Below the pieces are notes generated by a model. The model worked only from the letters and a program-made list of their open reading frames with translations, did no database searches and had not been told where the DNA came from. Shown piece after piece: positions 42,819 through 51,655 of a stretch of DNA of 64,000 bases. This stretch comes from Mycobacterium sp. shizuoka-1. GTDB lineage: Bacteria; Actinomycetota; Actinomycetes; Mycobacteriales; Mycobacteriaceae. Each line of letters opens with the position of its first letter. Positions within the stretch are counted from its first letter, which is position 1. The position numbers and the translations under genes are program-made. The DNA lies in assembly GCF_002723835.1 (NCBI RefSeq), contig NZ_BEWG01000081.1, positions 1 to 64,000 on the forward strand, read 5' to 3'.

Positions 42819-43733
42819 TCAGTGCGCTCGGTTTAGCAGGTCGGGCGTGGGCAGCGCCTCTTCCGAGGCACGCAAGACCTCCCGCAACGCCGGGTTCGTG
42901 TCGCCCTTTCGCCAGGCGAGCCTGGAGTACGTCGGCGTCCGGCCCTCCTGCAGCGGAACCACGGAAATGCCGTCCTGGATAACGTTGGCGACCGCGACGT
43001 CGACGGTGAAGGTGATTCCGACACCCGCCGCCACCAGCGCCATCACGGTCCACGAGTCCGGAGCGGTCTGCACGATGTTCGGCGGGTAGCCGGCGTCGTG
43101 GGCCGCGCGGGTAAACGCGTCGCGCAGGCTGGATCCGGGGTCGGCCGGCAGCGCGACGAATGCCTCGTCGCGGCACTCCGCCATGCTCACCAGATTTCGC
43201 CCGGCGAGCCGATGCCCCTTCGGGACCACGAGCACGTAGTGCTCCACGGTGACGATCCGGTGCGAGATCGCGGGCGGTTCCACCGACCAGCGCACGATCG
43301 CGAGATCGAGACTCCCGTCCATCACCGAACGCAGCCCCTCGGCGGCATACGTCGTGCTCTGCAGGCTCAACTCGATGCCGGGATGGCGCTCGCGAACGAG
43401 CCGACCAAGCTGACCGACCAAGAGGTGCGACGACGGGCCGGCGAAGCCCATTCGGACGCACCCGGTCTCACCGCGGCCCGCCGACTGCACGGCGCGACGC
43501 GCGGCGCGGCAGCTCTCGAGTGCCTGCCGCGCCGGATCGAGCAGAGCCTCGCCGGCGCTGGTGAGCCGCACGCTGCGGGTCGTGCGCTCAAAGAGGTGGG
43601 CCCCCAGGTCGCGCTCCAACTGTTTGATCGTGCGGCTCAATGGGGGCTGGGCGACATGCAGCCGTTCGGCCGCCCGGCCGAAGTGCAGTTCCTCGGCGAC
43701 CGCGAGGAACGCCTCGAGGTGGTGCAGCTCCAC
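42819..43733 (-). CDS. LysR-family transcriptional regulator
   Basis: A 304-residue LysR protein. The N-terminal winged helix (about residues 1-60) begins VELHHLEAFLAVAEELHFGR and contains the recognition run RLHVAQPPLSRTIKQLE. The remaining two-lobed effector domain has VVPKGHRLAG and ALPADPGSS, close to the BenM/CatM/ClcR branch that senses aromatic or ring-cleavage acids. GTG 43733 is chosen because family proteins start at this point. It is upstream of and parallel to the CoA-transferase/thiolase operon, its probable target. Confidence 0.87.
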   Translation of the reverse strand: MELHHLEAFLAVAEELHFGRAAERLHVAQPPLSRTIKQLERDLGAHLFERTTRSVRLTSAGEALLDPARQALESCRAARRAVQSAGRGETGCVRMGFAGPSSHLLVGQLGRLVRERHPGIELSLQSTTYAAEGLRSVMDGSLDLAIVRWSVEPPAISHRIVTVEHYVLVVPKGHRLAGRNLVSMAECRDEAFVALPADPGSSLRDAFTRAAHDAGYPPNIVQTAPDSWTVMALVAAGVGITFTVDVAVANVIQDGISVVPLQEGRTPTYSRLAWRKGDTNPALREVLRASEEALPTPDLLNRAH

Positions 43734-43828
43734 AGCCCGCAACTCTTGCACAAGCGGCAACAGTGCATCCCCGATTGCGTTTTGGACGCGCAAGAGACGG
43801 TGTCGCACCGTGGAATCCGAGGAATTGC

Positions 43829-44339
43829 ATTAGTTCTCGACGCCGTCCGAATGTTCGTCCGAAAAGACGTCGTCGCGGCCGAGCACGAGATACGGATCGA
43901 ATTCCCGACCGGATCCGGGAGAAGGCCGCCGCTATGGGCTATGGGTCTGTTCGGATTCGCCATCCCGGAGGGTACGGCGGGCGCGGGCTCTCGATGTACG
44001 AAGAAGATGGAGCTGGGCTGGACCAACCCGGCCTTTCGGTCCATGCGCGGCACCAACAACGGCATCGCCGGACAGGTCCTGGTCAACTACTGCCACGCAG
44101 GAACACCGGAACAGGTACCGACCCGGTCTGGCCGGTGGCCTAATCGTCGCGTCCTTCGCACTCACCGAATTAAACCTGGCCGACCGGGCCGTCCAGATCC
44201 ACGGCGGCATGGGATACATGCACGGGGTACCGGTCGAGCAGTTTAGCGAGACGCCCGGCTGTTTCGCCTCTACGAAGGCACCAGCGAGATCCAGCGCCGC
44301 ATCATCGCCAACCAGCTCGTGCGAGGGTTCCAATCGTGA
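43829..44339 (+). pseudogene. Acyl-CoA dehydrogenase pseudogene (N- and C-terminal pieces, middle deleted)
   Basis: Fragments of an acyl-CoA dehydrogenase appear in order over shifting frames: MFVRKDVVAAEHEI, RIPDRIREKAAAMG, MGLFGFAIPE, GGYGGRGLSMYEE, ELGWTNPAFRSMRGTNNGIA, then IHGGMGYMHGVPVEQF, and RLFRLYEGTSEIQRRIIANQ ending at a TGA at 44337-44339. The central FAD and EPxxGSD parts are missing, so about 0.6 kb is deleted, with several frameshifts. No functional product. Confidence 0.87.
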
Positions 44340-44415
44340 CGCCCGGGCTCCGGCGCGGGCCGCCCCGGCTCGCCGAGATCCGGTCGCACCGTACTTGACC
44401 GGGTCGGATGCATCG

Positions 44416-46227
44416 TCAGCCACCGCTCGTGGTGGTGAACATGGTGTCGGGGCAGTCGATGTGGAGGGAACGGATCTTGCGGTACAGGGTGGTTCGCCCG
44501 ATCCCAAGCAGTGCCGCCGCCTTGGAGCGATTGCCGTTGGCTTCCTGGACGGCAGCAAGGATTGCGTCGCGTTCGGCTCTTTCATAGCCGGTCAGCTGAC
44601 GTTTGTGCGCCGCGTCCCTCAGGCTCAGAGGCAGATTCTCGAGTTGGACAAGCCATCCCGGCCTGGTGGCCGCAACGTCGACCATCGCCTGGCGAAGCTC
44701 TTTGATGTTGCCCGGCCACGGGTAGGCCATGAGCGCCTGTCGGGGGGCGGATGCCAAGGTGGTGCCGGGCCGGATTCCTTCCAGGCCGGAGAGGATGGCC
44801 TCGGCGATTGCGGGTATCTGCTCCTTCATGTCGCACAGGTTGGGCAGCGTGACAACGGTCGCCGCGCCCTTCACCAATTCGGCGACGTGATCGCTCGCCG
44901 CTCGCAGGTCGACGGTGAGCAGCAGTCGACCCTTCCCGCCGCCCGCTGCGGTGGTCAACGCCGTCAGCGCCGTGACCTTGTCGACCGACCCAGGGTCCAG
45001 CAGTTCCAGGTGGCGCACGATGACGTGGCCGCCGCTCGACAGCGCATCGGCCGCATCCGCGAGCCACCCGGTGTCGCGCTCGGCGGCGAATGCTGCGACG
45101 TCGACCACCCGCGTGGGGCACTGCGGGGTGGTCTCGGCGATTGTTCGGGCCAGGTGGTACTTCCCGGTGCCAGCCCGACCGTCGATCGCGATCGTCCTTG
45201 AAACCCGAAGTGCGTACTGCAGCCGCTCATCGATCGCCGGCAAAGGATGCAGGAACCGGCCCGTTTCCGGTGCACGTCGGCGAGCTGCCCGGCTGCTTTT
45301 CGAATCTTGACTGAACTCCAGCCGGTAGGCATGACCGGTGGGGTCGCTGAGCCGCTCCGCCACGGCGAGCACGCGTCCGCTGGGCAGGTCGAGTTCGATG
45401 GTTCGCGGCTCGCTGCCCCAGGTCTGGTTTGTCACGGCCTCCCACAGCAATGGGTGGTGCTCGGGGGTGACGAACTGAAGACCCGCGGTGTTGGAAACGA
45501 CCGCTTCCGGGGTCAGTACAACCATCGGCGCCCGGCCCGCTGCGCCCGACTTGGGGTTGAGCGCGGCGAAAAGGGCCCTGTTGCGCCCTCCGTCCAGGTC
45601 GGCCATCACCTGTTCGATTTGCCGGGCGGCGTTCACCGCCAGGGTCAGCATCATCGGGTTGGTGGCTTCAACCGAGCAGGTCAGGGCGATCGAGCCGAGG
45701 ACGCGACCGGCCGGAGCCATGCGGATGGGTGCACCGGCGCAGGTCAGCGGCTCCAGCAGGTCGTTGAAGTGCTCACCTCCGCGGACGAACAGCGGGGCCT
45801 TCTCCTCGAGGACCGTACCGATGCCATTGGTTCCCACAGCACACTCGGAGAAGTCGAACCCCTCTGCAGCACACGAGCCGTCGAGCTTCCTTAGCTGCAC
45901 GTTGCCGGCGGCCCGCCGGGACAGGATCCGACCCTTGTGGTCGCTGAGAAAAACCGCCACACCGAGCCCGTCCAGGTCGGCCTGCAGGCGATCCAGCACG
46001 GGATCGGCCGACCGGCACAGCAGCTCGGAACGTCCATGAGCATCGAGATGCTGAAAGGCAATCCGGCCCGTGGGCACGCCCTGGCTCGCCGACCGGCGCC
46101 AGCTACGCATGATCGATTCCCGGACTGTGCCCGACACGTCGACGTGGTGCAGCACGCCTTGATCCCGCAGCCGCTCACGGGCCGCTCGCAAGCGGTCCAG
46201 CTCGATGCCACTGGAAGGCCTCTCCAT
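44416..46227 (-). CDS. AcoR-type GAF/AAA-like/Fis regulator with a degenerate sigma-54 domain
   Basis: A 603-residue activator. Residues about 80-200 are a GAF sensor with the AcoR-like CAVGTNGIGTVLEEKAPLFV. A reduced AAA+ domain follows with a Walker-A-like GRAGTGKYH near 350 and YPWPGNIKELRQAM near 520, but the GAFTGA loop that touches sigma-54 is absent. The C-terminal Fis-type HTH reads NGNRSKAAALLGIGRTTLYR. Mycobacteria have no sigma-54, so it must work with ordinary sigma factors, as MimR and related regulators do. ATG 46227 follows GGAGG. It is divergent from the esterase/BVMO operon, its likely target. Confidence 0.88.
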   Translation of the reverse strand: MERPSSGIELDRLRAARERLRDQGVLHHVDVSGTVRESIMRSWRRSASQGVPTGRIAFQHLDAHGRSELLCRSADPVLDRLQADLDGLGVAVFLSDHKGRILSRRAAGNVQLRKLDGSCAAEGFDFSECAVGTNGIGTVLEEKAPLFVRGGEHFNDLLEPLTCAGAPIRMAPAGRVLGSIALTCSVEATNPMMLTLAVNAARQIEQVMADLDGGRNRALFAALNPKSGAAGRAPMVVLTPEAVVSNTAGLQFVTPEHHPLLWEAVTNQTWGSEPRTIELDLPSGRVLAVAERLSDPTGHAYRLEFSQDSKSSRAARRRAPETGRFLHPLPAIDERLQYALRVSRTIAIDGRAGTGKYHLARTIAETTPQCPTRVVDVAAFAAERDTGWLADAADALSSGGHVIVRHLELLDPGSVDKVTALTALTTAAGGGKGRLLLTVDLRAASDHVAELVKGAATVVTLPNLCDMKEQIPAIAEAILSGLEGIRPGTTLASAPRQALMAYPWPGNIKELRQAMVDVAATRPGWLVQLENLPLSLRDAAHKRQLTGYERAERDAILAAVQEANGNRSKAAALLGIGRTTLYRKIRSLHIDCPDTMFTTTSGG

Positions 46228-46553
46228 CGTTCCTCCGAGGGCTGACGGGACTCACGCAACCACTGTCAGGCGCCCGGTCCGCCGAGAGGAATTCGCCCCG
46301 CCAACCCGTTCTCAAGCGAGCCGTGCCGGCGCGTCCGCAAGAGCGCCGGGAACAAGCCTACCGCTGAGGATGGTGATTTCGGGCGGCCTTTCGTCTTGGC
46401 CGGGGGTTGGCCAGCTGTGGAAGCCCGGAAACGTGTGGCCGCTGCCGCCCTGTTTCAAATCGGAACAGTCGTTGGTATTGCGCCGCTCACACACTGTAAC
46501 TCAGTTGTCCACATCACAATCCCCGGGCAACTGTGATCCGAAAGGCAACGCTC
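46228..46553. promoter_or_regulatory. Divergent control region with a CAGTTG...CAACTG inverted repeat
   Basis: A 326-base gap between the AcoR-type regulator and the esterase. CAGTTGTCC (46502-46510) and GGGCAACTG (46525-46533) form an inverted repeat with one mismatch and a 14-base spacer, close upstream of the esterase start. This is a candidate activator site. I see no minus-24/minus-12 sigma-54 promoter (GG-N10-GC with TTGC), consistent with the taxon. Confidence 0.4.
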
Positions 46554-47453
46554 GTGACCGTCTCCGCCGAAGCCGGCTTTCTCGAGGCGCTCTACCGGGA
46601 CTGGACCAGCCGCATGGCCGCCGACCCGCAAATGTCCATTGGGATGCTGCGCAGCATGTTCGACGAGTGGCACCAGCCGACTAAGGAGCCCGAGGCCGTG
46701 ACGTACCGGTCGGACATCGTCGCCGGTGTCGAGGGTATCTGGGCACTCCCGCTCGGCGCGGACACGTCGAGGGTCGTCCTGTACACCCACGGTGGCGGCT
46801 TCGCCGTCGGATCCGCGGCCAGCCACCGCAAGCTCGCCGCACACCTCGCCAAAGCGCTCGGGACGACAGCGTTCGTCATCGATTACCGGCGAGCGCCCGA
46901 GCATCCCTTCCCCGCGCAGATCGAGGACGTCACCGCGGTGTATCGCGCGCTGCTGGACCGAGGCTTCGCGCCCGGCAGCATCATCACCGCCGGCGACTCC
47001 GCCGGCGGCAACCTGGCCGTCGCCACCGTACTGAAGCTCCGCGACGACGGCTCGCCGCTGCCCGGAGCGGTGATCGCCCTCTCGCCATGGCTTGACATGG
47101 AGCTCGCCGGCGAAAGCTTGACCACCAACGCGGACAGCGATGGCCTGGTCAGTCGGCAGATCCTCGAGGGGATGTCGGCGATGTTCCTCGGCGAGACCGG
47201 CAAGCCCGATGATCCGCACGCCAACCCGCTGTACGCCGACTACACCGGTTTCCCGCGGCTGTACATCAGCGCCGGCTCGGCGGAAACGCTGCTGGATGAC
47301 GCAACCCGGCTCGCCGACCGGGCCTCGGCGGCGGGCGCCGAGGTGACGCTCTCGGTCGTCGACTGCATGCAGCACGTGTTTCCCTGCCTCGCCGGGCGCG
47401 CCCCGGAGGCCGACGCGGAAATCGCCCGGATCTGCAGCTGGTACCGCCGCTGA
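46554..47453 (+). CDS. Alpha/beta hydrolase, HSL-family esterase (LipR/LipN-like)
   Basis: A 299-residue esterase. THGGGFAVGS (about 78-87) is the oxyanion-hole motif of the hormone-sensitive lipase family and GDSAGG puts the nucleophilic Ser at about 149. An Asp in SAETLLDD and a His in CMQHVF complete the triad. GTG 46554 follows AAAGG; GTG 46533 is possible. As the gene just before a Baeyer-Villiger monooxygenase it would hydrolyse the ester or lactone product. Confidence 0.9.
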   Translation: MTVSAEAGFLEALYRDWTSRMAADPQMSIGMLRSMFDEWHQPTKEPEAVTYRSDIVAGVEGIWALPLGADTSRVVLYTHGGGFAVGSAASHRKLAAHLAKALGTTAFVIDYRRAPEHPFPAQIEDVTAVYRALLDRGFAPGSIITAGDSAGGNLAVATVLKLRDDGSPLPGAVIALSPWLDMELAGESLTTNADSDGLVSRQILEGMSAMFLGETGKPDDPHANPLYADYTGFPRLYISAGSAETLLDDATRLADRASAAGAEVTLSVVDCMQHVFPCLAGRAPEADAEIARICSWYRR

Positions 47454-47517
47454 CCCTCCCGGCGGACGAACTCGGACAGACGAACTCGGGCACGAAGAGA
47501 ACAGAGGACCGACTGAT

Positions 47518-49107
47518 ATGAGCACTCACCACGATGCGATCGTTATCGGCGCGGGCTTCGGCGGGATGTATGCCCTGAAGAAGCTGCGGGACGAGCACGG
47601 CTTGAACGTGCGACTGTTCGACAAGGCCGGCGGCATAGGCGGTACCTGGTACTGGAACCGTTACCCGGGCGCACTCTCGGACACCGAGTCGTTCGTTTAC
47701 TGCTACTCCTGCGACAAGGACTTGCTGAAAGAGTGGGACTTCGACACCCGCTACGTCACCCAGCCGCAAATCCTGCGCTACCTCGAGCACGTGGCCGACC
47801 GCTGGAACCTGCGGCCCGATATTCAGCTCAACACCGGGGTCGTCGCGGCGCACTTCCACGAGAATGACAACCTCTGGCACGTCAGGACCGACACCGGCGA
47901 ACTGCACACCGCGAAGTACCTCGTCACCGCGGTGGGGCTGCTGTCGGCCACGAACCTCCCCGACCTCAAGGGCATCGACACCTTCCAAGGCGTCCACGTG
48001 CACACCGGCCAGTGGCCGGCCGACCTCGAGCTGGCCGGCAAACGGGTCGGTGTGATCGGGAACGGATCCACCGGAGTCCAGGTCATCACCGCGATCGCTC
48101 CCGAGGTCGACCATCTGACCGTGTTCCAGCGCTCGGCCCAGTTCACCGTCCCCGTGGGCAACGGGCCGGTCTCTCGGGAGTACGTCGCAGACGTCAAGGA
48201 GAACTACGAAGCCATCTGGGAGCAGGTGCGCAACTCGGTCGTCGCCTTCGGCTTCGAGGAGAGCACCACCACCTACGAGTCCGTGTCGTCGTCGGAGGCG
48301 CTGGCGATCTTCGAGCGAGCGTGGGAAAAGGGCGGCGGCTTCCGGTTCATGTTCGAGACCTTCGCCGACATCGCCACCAGCGAGGTCGCGAACAAGGCCG
48401 CACAGGACTTCATCAAGGGCAAGATCGCCGAGATCGTCACGGACCCCGAGACGGCCCGCAAGCTGATGCCGAAGGACCTCTATGCCAAGCGGCCGCTGTG
48501 CGATGGCGGGTACTACGCAACCTTCAACCGTGACAACGTCGAACTCGTGGACGTCAAGGAGAATCCGATCACGGAGATCACGCCTGCCGGCGTCAGGACC
48601 GCCGACGGGGTGGAGCACGAGATCGACATCCTGATCTTCGCCACCGGGTTCGATGCGGTCGACGGCAATTACAAGCGCTTCGACCTGCGAGGCCGCAATG
48701 GCCTCACGATGGCGGACTACTGGAAGGACGGACCGTCCAGCTATCTCGGGGCGGCGGTCGCGAACTTCCCGAACATGTTCATGGTGCTCGGGCCCAACGG
48801 CCCCTTCACCAACCTGCCGCCGTCGATCGAGACACAGGTGGAGTGGTCCACCGACCTGATCGAGCACGTGGAGCAGACCGGTTACTCCGCCGTGGAGCCG
48901 ACTGCCGACGCCGAGCAGGACTGGACCGCCACCTGCCGCGAGATCGCCGACGCGACGCTGTTCCCGAAGGCACAGTCGTGGATCTTCGGCGCCAACATTC
49001 CCGGCAAGAAGAACACGGTCTACTTCTACCTCGCCGGTCTGGGTGCCTACCGCAACGTGCTCTCGGAATGCAAGGACGCCGGCTACAAGGGCTTTCAGTT
49101 CAGCTGA
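47518..49107 (+). CDS. Type I Baeyer-Villiger flavin monooxygenase
   Basis: A 529-residue FAD/NADPH enzyme. GAGFGG (11-16) binds FAD, GNGSTG (181-186) binds NADPH, and FQGVHVHTGQWP (156-167) matches the BVMO fingerprint FxGxxxHxxxW. GGTWYWNRYPG is also typical of cyclohexanone-type enzymes. It inserts oxygen next to a ketone to give an ester or lactone. ATG 47518 follows GAGGAC. The flanking esterase, ALDH, SDR and ADH are the expected partners for alcohol-ketone-lactone-hydroxyacid-diacid conversion. The order recalls the mymA operon of M. tuberculosis. Confidence 0.94.
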   Translation: MSTHHDAIVIGAGFGGMYALKKLRDEHGLNVRLFDKAGGIGGTWYWNRYPGALSDTESFVYCYSCDKDLLKEWDFDTRYVTQPQILRYLEHVADRWNLRPDIQLNTGVVAAHFHENDNLWHVRTDTGELHTAKYLVTAVGLLSATNLPDLKGIDTFQGVHVHTGQWPADLELAGKRVGVIGNGSTGVQVITAIAPEVDHLTVFQRSAQFTVPVGNGPVSREYVADVKENYEAIWEQVRNSVVAFGFEESTTTYESVSSSEALAIFERAWEKGGGFRFMFETFADIATSEVANKAAQDFIKGKIAEIVTDPETARKLMPKDLYAKRPLCDGGYYATFNRDNVELVDVKENPITEITPAGVRTADGVEHEIDILIFATGFDAVDGNYKRFDLRGRNGLTMADYWKDGPSSYLGAAVANFPNMFMVLGPNGPFTNLPPSIETQVEWSTDLIEHVEQTGYSAVEPTADAEQDWTATCREIADATLFPKAQSWIFGANIPGKKNTVYFYLAGLGAYRNVLSECKDAGYKGFQFS

Positions 49108-49183
49108 GCGGGCCGCAGCGCGCAGGCCGTAATCCGGCCACCCGCGCCGAAGCTCGTTGACTCCCATCGAAAGGAACGTTCTG

Positions 49184-50659
49184 GTGTCTCGCACGGTCAC
49201 CGTCAACTTTCCCGGCACCGCACGCCAACACACCATCCCGACCGGACTACACGTCGACGGTGAATGGATCGACCTCGGCGACACCTTCGACGTGGTCGAC
49301 CCCGCGACGGGGGAACCATTCGCATCCGTCTCAGACGCGACAAACGCTCACACGCGAGCTGCCCTCGACGCCGCCCACGCCGCGCAGGCCGCGTGGGCCG
49401 ACGTGGCACCGAGGGTGCGCGGCGACCTCATGCATGGCATCCACCAGCTGCTCTCGGAACGCGCGGAGGCCTTTATCGACCTCATGGTGCTTGAGGCGGG
49501 GAAGCCACGATCCGAGGCCGCAGGCGAGATGGCGCTGACGCTCGATTTCGTCAAGTGGCTGGCGGAGCAGGCGGCTCACGTGCATGGCTCCTTCGCCCGA
49601 GGTTCGCGCGGCAATTTCCGGATCATCGCCACGATGCAACCCGTCGGTCCCAGCCTGCTCGTATCGCCGTGGAATTTTCCCGTCCTCGTCCCGGGTCGCA
49701 AGGCCGTCGCTGCGCTTGCCGCGGGATGCACGGCAATCATGAAACCCGCGGAGCAGACGCCGCTGAGCTCGGCACTGCTGATGCAGGCCGTCATCGACGC
49801 GGGCATTCCCGCAGGCGTGTTGAATCTGGTCCATACCTCTCGTCCGGGGGAGCTGTCTACGGAACTTATGCACGACCGGCGGCTGCGCAAGGTCAGCTTC
49901 ACCGGCTCGGTCGCCGTCGGCTCGTTGATGATGCGCCAGGCAGCGCGCAATGTCGTGAGTGTTCAACTCGAACTCGGAGGAAACGGCCCGTTCATCGTCC
50001 TCGACGACGCCGACGTCGAGCATGCCGTCGCAGCAGCCGTCGCCGCGAAATTCCGCAACGCGGGGCAGGCCTGTGTCGCCGCGAACAGGATCATCCTGCA
50101 GCAGGGTATCGCCGCGGAGTTCACCGAGTTGTTCGTCGATGAGGTGCGCAATCTGGTCGTCGGACCGGGGTACCGGCCGGGGGTCGACGTCGGGCCGATG
50201 ATCTCCGAAACACAGCGGCAAGCGATCACCGGCATAGTCCAAAGTGTCGTCGGCGCGCAGGCCGATGTGCTTGTGGGCGGTAAGCCGGTGGGCGGCGACG
50301 GCTACTTCTTCGAGCCGACAGTCCTGGCGATGCGGGACAAGGCTCCCGAGTTTTCCGGTCAGGAACTCTTCGCCCCGGTGGCGCCCCTGTTCGTCGTCGA
50401 CTCGATCGATGAGGCCGTCTCCTTCGCAAACGATACGCAGTACGGACTTGCGGGCTATCTGTTCACTCGAGACATTTCGCGCGCGGTGTCCATCAGCGAG
50501 CGCCTCGACGTCGGCATGGTCGGCGTGAACCGTGGCCTGATGGCCGACCCGGCTGCGCCGTTCGGGGGGGTCAAGAGCTCGGGTCTCGGTCGCGAGGGCG
50601 GTCACCACGCGCTCGAAGACTTCATGGAGACGAAGTACATCGCCCTCACCACGGATTGA
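49184..50659 (+). CDS. Aldehyde dehydrogenase (semialdehyde dehydrogenase-like)
   Basis: A 491-residue aldehyde dehydrogenase. SPWNFP gives the active-site Asn, VQLELGGNGP the general-base Glu, and NAGQACVAANR the nucleophilic Cys. GTG 49184 follows GAAAGGAACG. It would oxidise an omega-oxo acid or aldehyde produced after ester hydrolysis by the esterase/ADH pair. Substrate unknown. Confidence 0.92.
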   Translation: MSRTVTVNFPGTARQHTIPTGLHVDGEWIDLGDTFDVVDPATGEPFASVSDATNAHTRAALDAAHAAQAAWADVAPRVRGDLMHGIHQLLSERAEAFIDLMVLEAGKPRSEAAGEMALTLDFVKWLAEQAAHVHGSFARGSRGNFRIIATMQPVGPSLLVSPWNFPVLVPGRKAVAALAAGCTAIMKPAEQTPLSSALLMQAVIDAGIPAGVLNLVHTSRPGELSTELMHDRRLRKVSFTGSVAVGSLMMRQAARNVVSVQLELGGNGPFIVLDDADVEHAVAAAVAAKFRNAGQACVAANRIILQQGIAAEFTELFVDEVRNLVVGPGYRPGVDVGPMISETQRQAITGIVQSVVGAQADVLVGGKPVGGDGYFFEPTVLAMRDKAPEFSGQELFAPVAPLFVVDSIDEAVSFANDTQYGLAGYLFTRDISRAVSISERLDVGMVGVNRGLMADPAAPFGGVKSSGLGREGGHHALEDFMETKYIALTTD

Positions 50660-50729
50660 AACCGCCGGCACGCCCGGCCAGCGCCGCAACAACTGGCCGA
50701 CAACCACTATCGGAAAGAGAGACGCAGAA

Positions 50730-51482
50730 ATGACGAACCGCCTCGAAGGCAAGGTTGCGCTCATCACCGGAGCCGCGCGCGGACAAGGTGCAGCGGAGGC
50801 CCGGCTGTTTGCCGCCGAAGGTGCCTCCGTCGTCATCACCGACGTTCGTGACGACGCGCTGGTGTCCCTCGAAAAGGAACTTCTGGACTCGGGGGCTACG
50901 GTGTCAGCCACCCGGCTCGACGTTGCCGACGAGGCGGATTGGGACCGCGCGGTCCAACACGCGACTGCCGTGTTCGGTGAACTGAACGTATTGGTCAACA
51001 ACGCCGGGATCCTGGACATGGCCGGTGTTGAGCAGACCTCGCTGGAGGTGTGGAACCGGATTGTCGCCGTGAACCAGACCGGGGTTTGGCTGGGCATGAA
51101 GTCCGCCATTCCTTCCATGCGCAGGGCCGGCGGGGGCTCGATCGTCAATGTCTCTTCGATCTACGGCCTGATCGGCAGTGGTGCGGCCGCGGCCTACCAG
51201 GCGACCAAGGGTGCGGTGCGCCTGCTCACCAAGACCGCGGCGATTCAGTACGCACCCGAGGGCATTCGGGTGAACTCGCTTCATCCCGGCGTGATCGACA
51301 CGGGAATGGTGGATGAAGAGGTCCCGGCCGAGTCTCGACCGGCGCTGATCGCCGCCACACCGCTGGGGCGGATGGGAAGACCCGAGGAAATCGCCAGTGG
51401 CGCGCTGTTTCTCGCATCGGACGAGTCGTCGTTCATGACCGGTTCAGAGCTCGTCCTGGACGGGGGATACACCGCCCAATAG
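50730..51482 (+). CDS. SDR-family alcohol dehydrogenase
   Basis: A 250-residue short-chain dehydrogenase with TGAARGQG at residues 12-19, NNAG, and YQATKGA with the catalytic Tyr and Lys; EGIRVNSLHPGVIDTGM is typical of the 3alpha,20beta-hydroxysteroid/cyclohexanol dehydrogenase group. ATG 50730 follows AAAGAGAG. In the cluster it would oxidise a cyclic alcohol to the ketone used by the BVMO (inference). Confidence 0.9.
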   Translation: MTNRLEGKVALITGAARGQGAAEARLFAAEGASVVITDVRDDALVSLEKELLDSGATVSATRLDVADEADWDRAVQHATAVFGELNVLVNNAGILDMAGVEQTSLEVWNRIVAVNQTGVWLGMKSAIPSMRRAGGGSIVNVSSIYGLIGSGAAAAYQATKGAVRLLTKTAAIQYAPEGIRVNSLHPGVIDTGMVDEEVPAESRPALIAATPLGRMGRPEEIASGALFLASDESSFMTGSELVLDGGYTAQ

Positions 51483-51655
51483 CCAATGGGAGGCCCCGGG
51501 CGGATACTTCGCGTCTGCTGGCGATGCTGAGGTGCAGGCTGCTGACCCATTGCCCAGACGGTTGGTCGCATGTTTCGATCGGTCGAGGAAGGGTTCTGAG
51601 TTCAGTTGAACCGGTGCGACGGCGAACCCACCGCAACGTGCAGAAGGAGGAGAAA

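Noticed and set aside
46228..46553. Sigma-54 minus-24/minus-12 promoter
   Set aside because: No GG-N10-GC element was found, and mycobacteria lack sigma-54.
47266..49284. 672-codon minus-strand open frame opposite the BVMO
   Set aside because: Antisense shadow of a well-supported BVMO gene; high-GC codon bias leaves long open antisense frames. Protein is Arg/Val/Gly/Asp-rich without motifs.
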